In this document: one piece after another, positions 1-27,704 of the stretch
How the letters are laid out: each line of letters begins with the position of its first letter
How positions within the stretch are numbered: position 1 is the stretch's first letter
Source: Bactericera cockerelli
Lineage: Eukaryota > Arthropoda > Insecta > Hemiptera > Triozidae
NCBI GenBank assembly: GCA_024516035.1
Contig: CM044957.1
Coordinates: forward strand, 44,677,547 to 44,741,546
Length of the DNA stretch: 64,000 bases
Direction of reading: 5' to 3'
The notes under the pieces: model-generated
Databases searched by the model: none
What the model saw: the letters and a program-made list of their open reading frames with translations, nothing else
What the model was told of the DNA's origin: nothing
Program-made: the position numbers and the translations under genes

Positions 1-1607
1 CACTGTTTACATCCGGTTTCTGTAAAGGTATCCATGTAATATTATGCTATGAACACTTTTAAATAAAGAAAATATACAGCTAATGTAAATACATATATTT
101 ATTATTTTGTCTAATGCTTGAATTTCTATTTAAAAGTTCATACTTAAATTTTAAGCAGTGACATGGCCTAGCGTTAGCATACTCGGCTTGCACTGCAGGT
201 GACCTGGGTTCGAATCCCGGGGTCAGAATTTTTTCGGCTCTACTTTGGATGTCGGGGCCTACTCTAGCCTCGGGAGGACAATTGAGGTATTTGTAAAGTG
301 TACAACGACCGACCAGTGGCGGTATTACGAGATTGATATTGGAATATGATGGTTGGTTGGAGATTTATGATCTATTATTATAATTCTCGTAATGTCGATG
401 CTACACACTAGAAATTGTGATTTTATAACACAAATAACTAGCTCTTTATGTAAAACTTAAAATTAATGTTTTTGATACACGCTGTATCGAGTGTTAAACA
501 ATTTTACTATTTTTAATGTTTTGGTTAGACAGTACTTTCTGGCGTTGACGATGTTTCTTTGGTGTGTAAAGAAAGCGTTATGAAATGAACTTGAAGTTGT
601 TTAATTCACCTCCAGATTATCAATATAGTACCACTTGTACTTAGACAGTGGTACGACGCGCCCTGAGGACCTAGTGGCTACATTTTTTTCTTGGTAACCA
701 AGTTAAAGTGAAAATTCCAAAAAATACTAAATTTTATTTTCGAGGACAGAAACCAAGAAAAATTTAAAAAGAAAAGGTGATAGTAACGAGCGGAACATGG
801 ATGGTGGGGAAATTCCCTCGAAAAAAAATCCCGATTCATATTTTAATTTCTTCATGATTTCGTACACAGGATTCTCCCTTGAGTCAGCTGATTTGATTTT
901 TCCCTCATGATGTGGAAGGAGAAGAGGGAGGGGGGGGGGGCAGGGAATAAATAATGGGATTTTTTCTTTCTAAGGTATAGGCTCTTTTAAATAATAATGT
1001 TTAATTAACCGTGTTTTTTTTAAACTAATCACGTTTTGAGTTACGTAGCTCTTGATTGGCTTAAGCTATAAAGCTGAATTTGAAAGGACTTCTAACTTGT
1101 GAGATGGAACCGATGGAATACCCCCAGGCCCCCGGATTATTAAGGAACGGAGTTTTCCCAATCCTGGTTGATGTGCGATGAGCTAAAATAATTTGGACGT
1201 GATCGGGATGCTAGGAGCCTTTTAGTTGAGGGAATTTTCAAAAAGGTGAAAACAGAAAGTGATTTTTAAAAAGCACTTATAACACAAAAAATATATTTAA
1301 AAAACTGTTACTACTTTTCGTTATATTAAAAAGAAGAAAGTCGTTACCTTATTATTTGTGAATTGAGTAGTTCTACCGCGACCAAGTGATATTGTGATAT
1401 AATCACACAAAAATGTGCATCAGTTGTTATATTTGTGATCTGCCTGAGCTGGCCAAAAATAAACGATAGGTATATAATAGTGGGGAATTTTTCTTTCAAA
1501 CGGGGGGAATTTTTACAGGTCAAAGGGATTTTTAATATTTTAATCTGGCAACCCTGTCTGATCACATTTTTATCAATTTTCATTTTCGCTTTGCGAGTTT
1601 CCCGTTG
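1..1607. other. Intergenic DNA upstream of ATP synthase beta
   Basis: I see no convincing coding region here. An AATAAA at about 62-67 could be the polyadenylation signal of a gene lying to the left, but no coding sequence supports this. A tRNA-headed SINE lies at about 160-345. The rest is AT-rich with homopolymer runs, including a G tract near 930-940. Confidence 0.6.
160..345 (+). mobile_element. tRNA-headed SINE, related to family C
   Basis: A tRNA-like head with a B-box-like GGTTCGAATCC (about 208-218) is followed by a body ending in 'accagtggcggtattacgag'. That body matches the tail of the family C copies near 2500 and 29020. The A-box half is degenerate. Confidence 0.6.
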
Positions 1608-1613
1608 TCAGTT
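1608..1613 (+). promoter_or_regulatory. Candidate initiator of the ATP synthase beta gene
   Basis: TCAGTT matches the arthropod initiator core TCAGT and sits 60 nt upstream of the ATG. No TATA box is at the right distance. It is a short motif, so this is only a candidate start site; 5' end mapping would decide it. Confidence 0.35.
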
Positions 1614-1669
1614 GTTAGAAGAGCACTCCCATTATAAATTTGTAAATTCGCCGATAATACTGTGTCATC

Positions 1670-15817
<14,148 letters not shown>

Positions 15818-16087
15818 ATATCTTTCCAACACAAGTGTAAATCCCTAGTGATCGGAAGAAAATGCAGCGGTTGATTTCATTTCCATCCCTTGTAGGGAAC
15901 TGAGAGAGAGACAGACACAGGGGACGTAAGACCTGCCCCCAGGGTGGACATTGCATTCAGCTGAAACTGACCCTGGTGTTTATTTTCTCTCATTCCTTCC
16001 TCCTGCTCGATTAAGTCAACCAACTTTACGTGTGCTTGTGTCACTTTTCCCTTGTTTAATCTGTTCAAAAAGAAAATACATTATCTC

Positions 16088-16093
16088 ATTAAA
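16088..16093 (+). terminator. Candidate polyadenylation signal of ATP synthase beta
   Basis: ATTAAA, a common variant signal, lies 271 nt after the stop codon. A later AATAAA near 16725 is an alternative. Not proven without 3' end data. Confidence 0.4.
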
Positions 16094-16854
16094 GAATAGT
16101 TTGTGTTATCCCTTCGAACGAAATATTCAAATCAAAATGTCTCGAAAAAGTTTTTCCTAGCAAAATACGAAGGATTTTTGTTTTTTTTTTGTGAATATAA
16201 AAAGGGAAACTTACCAAACTCTGTCGGGGAATCCCAGGATTTCCCAAAATGAGCTGGTAGGAGTCCGATTTTTTTTTTTTTTTTTTTGTGTTGGACTTTT
16301 CCTAAGAGCTCTGTGAAATCATATGTTTATGCTCTACCGGGAAACGCACTTCTGAGTTATCCCGTAACATAAGTTTATTAACTTTTTTCATTATTTATAA
16401 AGCTATACTACTAGAGAAATATCTTGTAGAAACAAACCCGTATTTGCTATCTTTAGTATAATGCATCAACTTTTGCCTGTCACGAAATTTCTCTCTGTAA
16501 TAAGTTCATTATTACATTTGAAACAATAACTTTTGCCTGTCATATAAAATCCGTAATTATTGGGGGAGGAACAGAATGTGCATGGTTATCAAGATGTACA
16601 GTACTTCGTGTAGCAACATACGCTGGTGATTGAAGTAATCTTGTCATCTAAAAACTAAAAAGGTCACAGTATTTTAAGGTTTTAAATTTGTTTTTGTTTT
16701 CCAAAATAATTCACCAAGAAAAAATAAATAAATCATAAATATACTTGTGAAATAAATTTCATCAAATGTCTTTTCTTTCTCACTGTTTCTTAATATTGTT
16801 TGGGCTTGATTTTTTTTTTTTTTTTTTTTTTTTCCAACACCAACAAAAAGTCCT

Positions 16855-17072
16855 TTTAATCTTTAAACCCAGATTTCAACTGCACGGTCATATTACGACG
16901 GGGATGTTACCCTCCATTCGCAGGAAACTTATAAACCTGCACCCACATTAACCTCAACCAGCCTGGGTTGGGCCGGAATGCCAGTATCACGAATTCTTCA
17001 CCTCGCGAGACGGTGCTTAACTTTGGTGATCCTACGAGAACCGGGGCATTCAACGCGCCATCGACGCTGGCA
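16855..17072 (-). mobile_element. 5S rRNA-derived SINE
   Basis: On the minus strand the head starts 'gccagcgtcgatggcgcgtt', continues with 'ggatcaccaaagttaagca' (5S rRNA positions near the A box), then switches to the shared body 'ggcccaacccaggctgg' and 'tcgtaatatgaccgtgcagt'. The full copy is about 205 bp. It lies between ATP synthase beta and P4HA. Confidence 0.8.
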
Positions 17073-17542
17073 AAAAAATTGGTTTAGGTCAAGAATGAAG
17101 GTTTAATTTGGATCATGTCAGGAATGTAGTTTCTAATTTAAGATCCCGAGTGGTACAGTAGTTGAATTATTTATGTTATGATGAAGAAAAAAAAATAGCA
17201 GAAACATGGTAGTAGTTATGATTTTGGTTACGGGGGGGCAGCTGATGAGGAAAATCAATAATAACTAGTGTTACATAAAAATATTAAAAAATTCTCGGAA
17301 GTAAAAGTATACAAATGATAAACAAATAAATAACAAAATGAATTGATTGTTCAAATGTTGTATGACTTTATAATATAATAGGTAGGTATATAATATATGT
17401 ATAAAAACAAATAAAATTAATATAAATAAATAAATTTGATTGATGGTTCTATAAACATTATCCAATAAAATAAAACTAATACTTAATGTATTCGAAAGAT
17501 CTTTTCACAATAGGTAGTCCGAGGTGGATCAGATCTTTTATA

Positions 17543-17890
17543 CAGTCGAACCTGGTTATAAGAGAACAATTTCCAGGCATAATTTATCTCTTAATGAGAG
17601 AAATTATTATTTCGTAGCCATAAAACAGGAGCTACTGTAGACGCTTGTGGTCTATGTTGTAGCCTACCCATCCCGTAGTATGCCTCCCCTCTGATGGGCG
17701 AGAAGTGACACAATATTTCCCATTTAGGTGCTGGATCAACACGAGCGCACCGGAAGGTATCCCTTACAAACAACTGTAACCAAATTCAGAATACAAATTT
17801 TTGTCGGCACGAAACTCTTTATAAGAGAAACCTGGATATAAGAGAACATTTTTTCTATTCCTTGAGTTCTCTTATATGAAGGTTCGACTG
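17543..17890. mobile_element. pogo/Tigger-like MITE with a SINE inside
   Basis: The ends CAGTCGAACCTGG... and ...AGGTTCGACTG are inverted and flanked by TA (17541-17542, 17891-17892), as in Tc1/mariner elements. The subterminal 'ttataagagaacaatttcca' type sequence is mirrored. A family F SINE (about 17608-17815) splits it. Confidence 0.75.
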
Positions 17891-18791
17891 TAATACAATT
17901 TCAAAATTTATAATTATAAAGTGCTTAAAGTTAATGATGAAAAAAACACTCACAAACAAAAAAAGGCTAATAAAAATACTAGTTTAGTACTGTTTCGAGT
18001 GGTCATTATAAACATAGAAAATGACTTCGCTGTAGAACAGAACATTTAGTTAGACTATGATGTAATATCCCAACAAAGCTTATGAAAACTGTATACAAAT
18101 CAGTATTACTTTGCGGAAGTAATAAAATTAGGTAGAAGTAAAATGAATAGACAATTTGATCCTCGTAAAAATAGACAAGTCATGAGATTTTTTTATTTAA
18201 TTATGGTAAAGCACATCGATGGTCATTCGCACCGTAAATCATGAGATTCATAAACAAATTGTCAAGGACCATTCGTCAAATAAAATAAAATTGGCTTTAA
18301 TAAACTCAGTATATAAACGTAATGGTACTGTACACATGTAGTTGAGTTGATTTAACATATTCTAGGGTCCAAAACTAAAGATATCGAATTTTGACAACTG
18401 TACCAGATAGATAAGGTGTCTGTATTAGCTTCAAGGTAAAAGGACCTTATTTTCCAATTCAATACCACATCGATATTAGAAATTGTTTGAAGAAGAAATA
18501 ATACTTGTTCAATCACTAAAACCCATGAAACACATAAGACCTGTTTGTCTGCTAGAGTAAAGGGACTTTTCAGTCTTACCTCAACAGTATAAAAAATGTA
18601 TATTCTATTCTAAAACAACACAGCAGCTCACTAAGTTAAATACACAAAGACATTGAAATCTCAATTTAAACGTTCTTCGAGTTTGAGACCCTATTGTCAT
18701 GCGTATTGACTACAATTAAATGGTAAAATAAACGAATATTAAGTAAAAATATAGAGTTTCCGGACAGTCTCAGAACGGCGGAATATTTTTC

Positions 18792-18797
18792 TTTATT
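18792..18797 (-). terminator. Candidate polyadenylation signal of P4HA
   Basis: AATAAA on the minus strand, about 145 nt after the P4HA stop codon. Confidence 0.45.
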
Positions 18798-18941
18798 ATT
18801 ATTTTTTTTTTTTATAAGGCCAAAAAGAAGTACTTTCAGCTTTTATCTTGAGCCGTTCGGAAATTGTTCCGCCGTGCCTAGACTTTCCACGCACCCTGTA
18901 TACAAGGATTAATTTATCTGGTGGGTACGCATGCGCAGTTT

Positions 18942-21900
18942 TCAGCTCAGTTCCTGATTGGAAATCGTTTCGGTGGGGTCGCAAGATCGCAGAAATTCTT
19001 GACCCACTTCGTGGAGCCACTTGTTGGAAACTGAAATCAAATTTTTTTAAAAAAAAAATTCAATTTAACTTTATTCTATTTCAGTAATTACAACAAGTCC
19101 TCATGATGGTTGATCGCACATAGAAATATGTGGTTCAGGACGAGCCAACTTTGAAATAAAGTTGGCTGGAGACCATCACTCACCCCTCCAGCTGTAGCTA
19201 AGCTGGCTACAACAACAACAACAGTAATTACAACACAGGAAGGGACTTACATTCCTCAATAACATTATGTGTGTCCCTCAATGTCACTCGGACACAATGA
19301 TTACATGCTAAAATAAAATATGTGCAAAAAAAATATGTCGTATGTTGGCAAAAAGTGAAAGTACAAATATTGATAGTGAGAGGAGCGAGACAGAGGATCA
19401 GAGGGGTTGAGTGTGAAGATGGTGCAGGAATAGAAGAATAATTTTTTTATTGTTTAATTTATTAACCCTTATTAACCCCGCGTTGCATTGACGCAACACT
19501 GGTGGTAGGCCTGGTTTTTGATTTTTTTTCTTTTTTTTGGTTAGTACCTTTGCATTGTAATTACGTGATCTGCAATGTAAACAAAAGATTCTTATCACCT
19601 CGAAAGAAAACATCCTTATTTTGTAAAAGAGGTGCAAGCAGAGGAGATAAACGCCATGGCGTTTATTTTTCAAAATTAAAATGTCGGACTTTCGACGGTA
19701 AGTTCAATTTTACTTTTCAATTAATTTTAATTTTTACTGTCTGTTTAATTATTTAAATTAATGAAAGCCCCTGGAATCCATTATTACTTATTTTGTAGTC
19801 AAAAGTACAATTATTACTGCTCTATGGAACCCCATTTGAGTGTGTTGCATTCTCGCAACGCGGGGTTATTACCATGCCTATTTCATATGAGAATTATTAC
19901 CCTGGAAAGATAATGCAGCAGTTACATTAGCTTCTACCATTCACTCTGTGCAACCCATCTCTGATGTAAATAGATACTCAAGTGTTCTAAAACGAGTTGT
20001 AAAGGTTAGACAACCATCTGCAGTTACTGAATATAACAAAAATACATGGGAGGGACAGATTTGATGGATGAGAATATCAACAGACATCGCATAGCGATCC
20101 GTAATAAGAAATGGTGGTGGGCCATCTTCTCGTGGACACTTGATGTCAGTGCTCAAAATGCTTGGAATCTATACAACATGTAACATGTTGAGAAAATGAC
20201 TCAACTCCAGTTCGAAAGAGCCATTGCAACCTCTTACTTGCGAACTCATGGTGTCCCTCCGACACAAGGAGGCCGACCGGCCCTCAGACCACAGGCGCTA
20301 CTCAGACTCACTTGGTCGTGGTTAATGAAGGCAAGAAACGCCGTCGATGTACTGGCGCTTATTGTACCAGTATAATGCACACATCCTATAGAAAGTGTGA
20401 TGTAGGTCTTTGTGTAAGTTGTTTCGAGACTTATCACAGGGTGAGACCCTAGTCTCACCGCTGACATTCAAAGCATAACCCCCGCTGACGCTGACATTCT
20501 GACCTTTATTTACTAAGAAAATTTTAAATTTAGTTGCAATAATTGTTTTTTTACTATTTGTTTTTGTTTATACTTTTATAACTATGTAAAATGATGATTA
20601 ATAAAACTTTTTCAATTTGTTATTTCAGCTATTTAAAAAAAGTCTTTTTATACCACTCATTAGCCCCGCGTTGCATCTTAGCAACACCCCATTGTGGACA
20701 GACGGTAATATGGAGAAAAAAAAGTTAAGGGAAAAAGTTTGTTTAAATTGAGTAATTAACAAGATCCAATAATTTTTCTAATACATTTTAAGAAAAAAAA
20801 CTCGGGTTAATAAGGGTTAATAATAATAAATAAAAAAAATATTCGTTGACTTTGTCTACTTGGAAAAAATATGTGTGCAAAGAGAAAGAAATGATCTTCA
20901 TTTGTAATATGTAACTGTGTAACTGTGATATTGTAAATTTATTATTATCATTATTTAAATTCTAGTCACTTTTTTTTATATTCCTATAAACAATTATTTC
21001 AATTATTTTGTATTTCAAATTTGACTTTTGTGTTATCTCGTTTGTATCTGTAAAAAGAAAAAAAAACTTATATTTTGTTGTTTCCTGTAAACTGGTCATG
21101 GTCGTAAATATACAATACCTAACGAACGGTATTTATTATTATTATTATTTCGAGGTAGATACATTTTTTTTTTTTTTTTTTTTTGCTTCTAAGTTAATAG
21201 TGAGGAGACATTTCAGTCTATCTCACTAAAACTATATTATTATTATCATTATTATTATTTCAAAGGCGTATACTCACCCCACTTGGATCCCGTGAGCACA
21301 GGACACGCCGCATGTCGCGTCAGATAGTCAGATAAAGGGTTGGGTGGAAGAGATTGCCATAGGCAATAACCCCGCCCTTTAGTTAGGACATAATGTTTTC
21401 AAATATTTTCTATTATTTTTCATTTTTATTGTATATATTGTTTTTTTCATTTTTTCACTGTTAAAATTATTATTTATATGTACATAATGTCCTTTTGTAT
21501 CTAATAAAGAATTATACAGGGTGAGCATAAAGTCTCACCCCACCCCCCGTATCTCGAGAATGGCTGAAAATACAAGAAAACGCAAAAACCCGTATTCCTT
21601 AATTTTTGGGGGGATTGATTTTTAGCCAAAAAAAATTTGCCTACAGGACCCCAGTCAGGCTGGGCATGGACCAACTTTAAAATCTTAAATATAATAGTAT
21701 GTCTTGTGGCATATTGTTTTAAAGGTCTCATAGAGATAATTTCATTACAACAAATTTCAGTGAGCTACGACTTACCGTTTTTGAGATACAGGGTCGGACG
21801 TCCTGCGTAATATCCATATATTTTGACCTATAACTCGTTGACCGTAAATTCCAGAAAAATTAAATTTGTTGATAATAACTCCTTATGGCAAGGACTTTCG

Positions 21901-24900
21901 AACAAGTTAAAGCTTGATTTGTTTTTTCGTTAAAAATTTTCGGACTGTTCGTTCGGCTGGCTGACGAAACCGACCAGAAACTAATATCAACAGAGTATGT
22001 CGAGTTATACCTTTTTCGACAGGGCTTGTCATAAGGAGTTATTATCAACAAATTTCATTTTCCTATAATTTACGGTTATCGAGTTATAGGTCAAAATATA
22101 TGGATATTACGCCGGACGTTCGACCCTGTATCTCTAGAACGGTAAGTCGTAGCCCACTGAAATTTTTTGTAATGAACTTCTCTTTATGAGACCTTTAAAA
22201 CAATATGCCACAAGACAAAACATTCTATTTAAGATTTTAAAGTTGGTCCATGCCCAGCCTGACTGGGGCCGTGTAGGCAAAAAATTTTTGGCTGAAAATT
22301 AATCCCCCTGAAAATTAAGGCTTACGGGTTTTTGCGTTTTCTTGTATTTTCAGCCATTCTCGAGATACGGGGGGTGGGGTGGGACTTTATGCTCACCCTG
22401 TATAATAATAATAGTCACCGTCCCCGCTCGAGTGCTTATCATTATTATTATTTCAAAGGCGCATACTCACCCCACTTGGATCCCGTGAGCACAGGACACG
22501 CCGCATGCCGCGTCAGATAGTCACCGTCCCCGCTGGAGTGCAGGTTGTGCCAGAACGCAGCCGTCCCCTTCTCCGGCCACAGGGACAGATTCAGGGAGGT
22601 GAACACCGTGGCCCCGCCTTGCGCCACGTCACTCATCTGGGAAGAAAAGTTCGGGCGAAATTAAGACAGTGGAACCCGGATATTAGTAGTGCTTTATTTA
22701 GACTGTCAGCGCAAGACAGGTAGTCCCATTATGCCAACAGATTAACAAAGCACCTCTTTATTTATTTGAGTATGGATACATTGTAAATAATTGGTTGTTT
22801 TTATACATTTGAGTATAAGTATAAGTAGTGCTTTATTTAGACTGTCAGCGATATAAGATAAACTTCGATGTAAGAGAACAATTTTCAGGTCCAATTTACC
22901 TCTCTCTAACGGAAAATAACCTCTTAATAAGAGAAACCTGGATATAAGCGAACAATTTCCAGGTCCAATTTACCTCTCACTAACGAAAAATAACCTCTTA
23001 ATAAGAGAAACTCCGATATGAGAGAACAATTTCCGGGTCCAATTTACCTCTCTCTGAGGGAAAATAACATTTTTATAAGAGAAACCTGGATATAAGAGAA
23101 ATTAATGTCCGGTTCCTTGAGTTCTCTTATATCCAGGTTTGACTGTAGACACCGGCGAGCTTGATACTCTAGATCAGGCATGTCAAACTGGCGGCCCGCG
23201 GGCAGCATGTGGCCCGCCTGGTCAATTTGTGCGGCCCTCTGCTAGCGTTAGGGTATAATACAATACTTCCTTTGTACCTAAACACTTTGTACCTAGAATT
23301 TTTTTTTTTTTTTTTTTTCATTTTACGTCAGGATCTTTTTTTTACGAGAGGGGGAGGGCTTGAGTACCTGCGGCAAGCCAATGATCAGCACAACTGAAAA
23401 ATGGCCCTTCATACATTTTGAGTTTGACATGCCTGCTCTAGATAGTTGTTGTTCACACACACACCATCACACCATTTTCTAATTGAATTGAACATTTCAG
23501 GATTACTTACATAGAAGAGGACAGTTGCGATTCGATTGCCTGTTCCAAGTGATTTGAAAGCATTAGCTTCTCCTGGCTGAAAGAAAAGAGAACATGTTAA
23601 TTTTCAACTATTATAAAGTTGTTGTACTACATACAGAGAGTTTACTTTTTAAATGTAATATAGGAAACTAACCCGTAAAACACAGATGTGTCTATTTGCT
23701 GTCCGTAGGGATCCCCTGTTAAATAATTTTTCAACACAATTTCGATTGAAATTGGTACAATTAAAAAAAGTAAACACTCTCTTCTATTCCTAAACAAATT
23801 CGAGATTAGTGCGTTAGCTCGTGTAGAAAATGTATCCTATAAAAAATATAAGACCTGTTTGACTGCTGGAGTAAAAGGACTTTTCAGTCTTACCTCGGCA
23901 GTATAAACAAGTTGTTGTACTACATAAGGAGTTCGTGTATAAGAGAAAACTATTTTAAGAAATGAAACTACCCCACAAAGACAAGTGTATCCCCTTAGCA
24001 CTGAGATCATATAACATAGAGGGAACCTTACCTAACTCGAGTTGAACAAATTTAAGCGTCCAACTTTGAACAGCTGATGGTTCCTTTTTCACAAAATCCC
24101 GGCTTCTGATTGGTTCAATTTATTTGAATTTTTTGTTTACCTAATGCAGTGACGAATACCAAAACATCCTTAATTTTCACGTCACTTACCAAGCCTTATA
24201 TTACTACATAATAAGTAGAAAATAATGAAAGTAAAAGAAGAAGCAAATACAAAAATAACTAATATGTAATTATGAAAAAAGTAAAAAAAAATTCTCTCCC
24301 TTCGCGAGAGAAAAATTACTACAACTCCGGCACTGATTTTGAAATCAGCTGATGGTCCCTCTTGGACGCAAATCCTGATACATAGGGTTTCCTCTATGTT
24401 ATATGATCTCAGTGCCCCTTAGTGTGGGGTAGTCACATTAAATATATGTATGTTACCTCTTATACCTACGAGTATTATGTACAGTTATTAATGCAAATAA
24501 ATTACCAATTACAAATTCTAGAAGAAAGTTATTAAATTTGTGTTAATCAGTTTCCTGACGTCACAATTACTCAAACTCACAGTGTCAAAAATTTACTGAA
24601 CTTAGGACACGAAGCACCGACCTCCAGATGACATGTCCCGCCGCCTTATCTATCGAGCTACTGAGCTTGGATAGTTCCCTTTATAATTAGATAGTTCCCG
24701 AGGTTAAGTGGCAGAGAATGCCTAAGGCATTAACTTCGCCCCGGATTACAAAACAATTGTAATTAAAATTTAATATTGATCTTTATTTTATTTTTTTTGT
24801 ACATACTTCTAAGTTTTTTTTAATTTATTGTTATTAAAATTTGTTGATGATTGTTTTGTAAAAAAAAAATAAAGTGTAATAAATAAATAATAAATAATTT

Positions 24901-26992
24901 ATTTTAAATCTGTTTTTGAGAATAAACAAAAACACGGTATGACCCTGATTCTCACCCTGGCGAAATCATAATGCGGTTCGTAGTGACCACCTATTCCATA
25001 GTTGACCACCTGCAGTTCCTCCGCTGTGCTGGTGGTCAGGCCGGTCATATGCTCCACTCGTCGGCTGATCCTCTCCACCACGGGGTGCTCCGGTTCCTTC
25101 AGCCAGGCTGACTTGCTGATGCGGTAGTTAGCCACTTCCAACTCTCCGGTCTTGTAGTTCTGAACTGTGGCTCGCCTCAGCTGAAAGGTAAACCAATTTA
25201 TGTGACTATTGTATTTAAAATTATAGATCTTACCTATTTATACAAATGAATGGAAGAGAATGCCAAAGGCATTATCACCACCCTTGATCAAACTTTGTTT
25301 ATCTTTCATTAATTATACCTTTTGACTGCACCTGTATATAAAAAATTGTAAATAAAGATTGATCAAAATTGTTGAATAATAATGAGGCTTCATTTAAACT
25401 GCTCAGCAAAAAGAGAATCTATAGTCTATTTGTATTTGTTGCCAGCGTGGATGGCCTGTTGAATGCACCGGTCTCGTAGGATCACCGAAGTTAAACAACG
25501 TCCAGCGAAGTGAAGACTTTGTGATGCTGGCATTCCGGCCCAACCCAGGCTGGGTGAGGTTAATGTAGCTAGCATGTTTTTGCTTTCCTTCGAATGGAGG
25601 CTAACACCCTCGTCGTGATATGACCATGCAGTTGAAAGTGACTTTAAACCCAACGTAAAAAAAGTATTTGTAATTGTAAAATATTGGTTTTTTTATCTTC
25701 AAATTATTTCGATTTTTATTTGTTATACCAAGAGTTTATAAGTATGATTATAAGTTTTTTTATATATTTAATAGTAAAATATTAGCACGAAAAAATACTA
25801 ATTATCTGTTTCTTTATTCGGGTAATGTCACTTTGAAGTACCGGGTTGTTTCACGATGGGGATTTACTAGTACTAAAATAAAAAATCCCAAAGAGCCTAA
25901 CGAGATAATGCAGTGATGTTAATTTTTAAAGGGCCCATATAAGCCAAACTCGACCCTGTCTTTTTTTGGCACTCCTCAGTCAGTCCCAGTACCTCAGTGG
26001 TCAATAATAATAATAATAATATCGACTTATTCCAGCAGTAAGCACAAGACGTATTATTATGTGGTAAAAATCCCAAACGGGAGGATATCTTGTCATGTCC
26101 CGGCTGGGTTTCGAACCCACGACCTCTGGAATCTCTGGATTCACAGAGTAGTCGCCTTTACCACTGAGCTACCGGGTATGTGTCTGGTAATCCAGAACTC
26201 CACGCGGATTCGAAAACCAGCCGGGACATGACAAGTTATTCTCTCATTTAAAAATTTGAAAACTTATTTTAGTGAATTTTTGATATCCTGAAAGCCAAGG
26301 AGGGCTGCACTGTGGTGTAACACAGAAAAAGGGGCCGCAAAAGTCGGCCGGTTGATTTTTCTTTTAAAACCCATCGTGTGGGGTATTAAAGGAAAGGTCT
26401 CGATGTGCTCATGCTCTATATGACATTTATAATTCGATAAGATCATCTGTGTGAGGTTTACAGTTCACGGAACTAGTTAGTCCTTGTCAGGCAGTATAAA
26501 TAAGACAATAGCCTAGACATTGAATCTTGGGGTCCATATAATCCTCACACCACCGTGACTTAAGTATCAAAAAAACGGTATCTAGTTACAGTAAAATTAT
26601 TATTATTATTAACTGATTGAAGTCCCGAAAGAGGAGTCCCAATTAAATTATTCAAATTGTGCGTACCAAAAATAGTTAAAGTTTAGTTTATTATTATTAT
26701 TATTACTCACCCGCGGCTGAGCCATGCTCTTGATCAGATCTATCTCGGAGTCATACATGACGTCCCTGTAGAGAACAATGCGGGGACTCAGGTGGGCTTC
26801 CTCCTCTTTGAGCGGCATCAGCCGCAGGAAGGGCACATTGTTGTGAACGTAGCGACAGCGGAGCTGAGCTGCCAGAGCCGAGGGTATGGTCAGGTCCCCG
26901 CGACACAGCATCTCGTACTTCTCCCGCTCTGTGGGCTCCAGAGTGGTGGAGAGAATGTTCTGGGGGGGGGGAGAATGAGTGAGTGAGTGAGT

Positions 26993-27062
<70 letters not shown>

Positions 27063-27159
27063 CACAGCATCTCGTACTTCTCCCGCTCTGTGGGCTCCAG
27101 AGTGGTGGAGAGGATGTTCTGGGGGGGGGGAGGAGAATGAGTGAGTGAGAGAGTGAGGT

Positions 27160-27251
<92 letters not shown>

Positions 27252-27341
27252 AGCATCTCGTACTTCTCCCGCTCTGTGGGCTCCAGAGTGGTGGAGAGGA
27301 TGTTCTGGGGGGGGGGAGAGAATGAGTGAGTGAGAGAGTGA

Positions 27342-27410
<69 letters not shown>

Positions 27411-27503
27411 AGCATCTCGTACTTCTCCCGCTCTGTGGGCTCCAGAGTGGTGGAGAGGATGTTCTGGGGGGGGGGAGAGAATGAGTGAGTGAGAGAGTGA
27501 GGT

Positions 27504-27601
<98 letters not shown>

Positions 27602-27673
27602 AGGGGAGAGAGGGAGAGAGGGAGAGAGGGGAGAGGGAGGAGGGAGAGAGGGAGAAAGGGAGAGGTAGAGAGA

Positions 27674-27704
<31 letters not shown>

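Noticed and set aside
25438..25530. Functional 5S rRNA gene
   Set aside because: Only about 70-90 nt resemble 5S, the 3' part is replaced by a SINE body, and no T-run terminator follows at the right place.
26648..27415. 255-residue Leu-Ser-rich protein on the minus strand
   Set aside because: The frame is produced by (CT)n repeats and repeated P4HA exon 6 edges; only its end is true exon.
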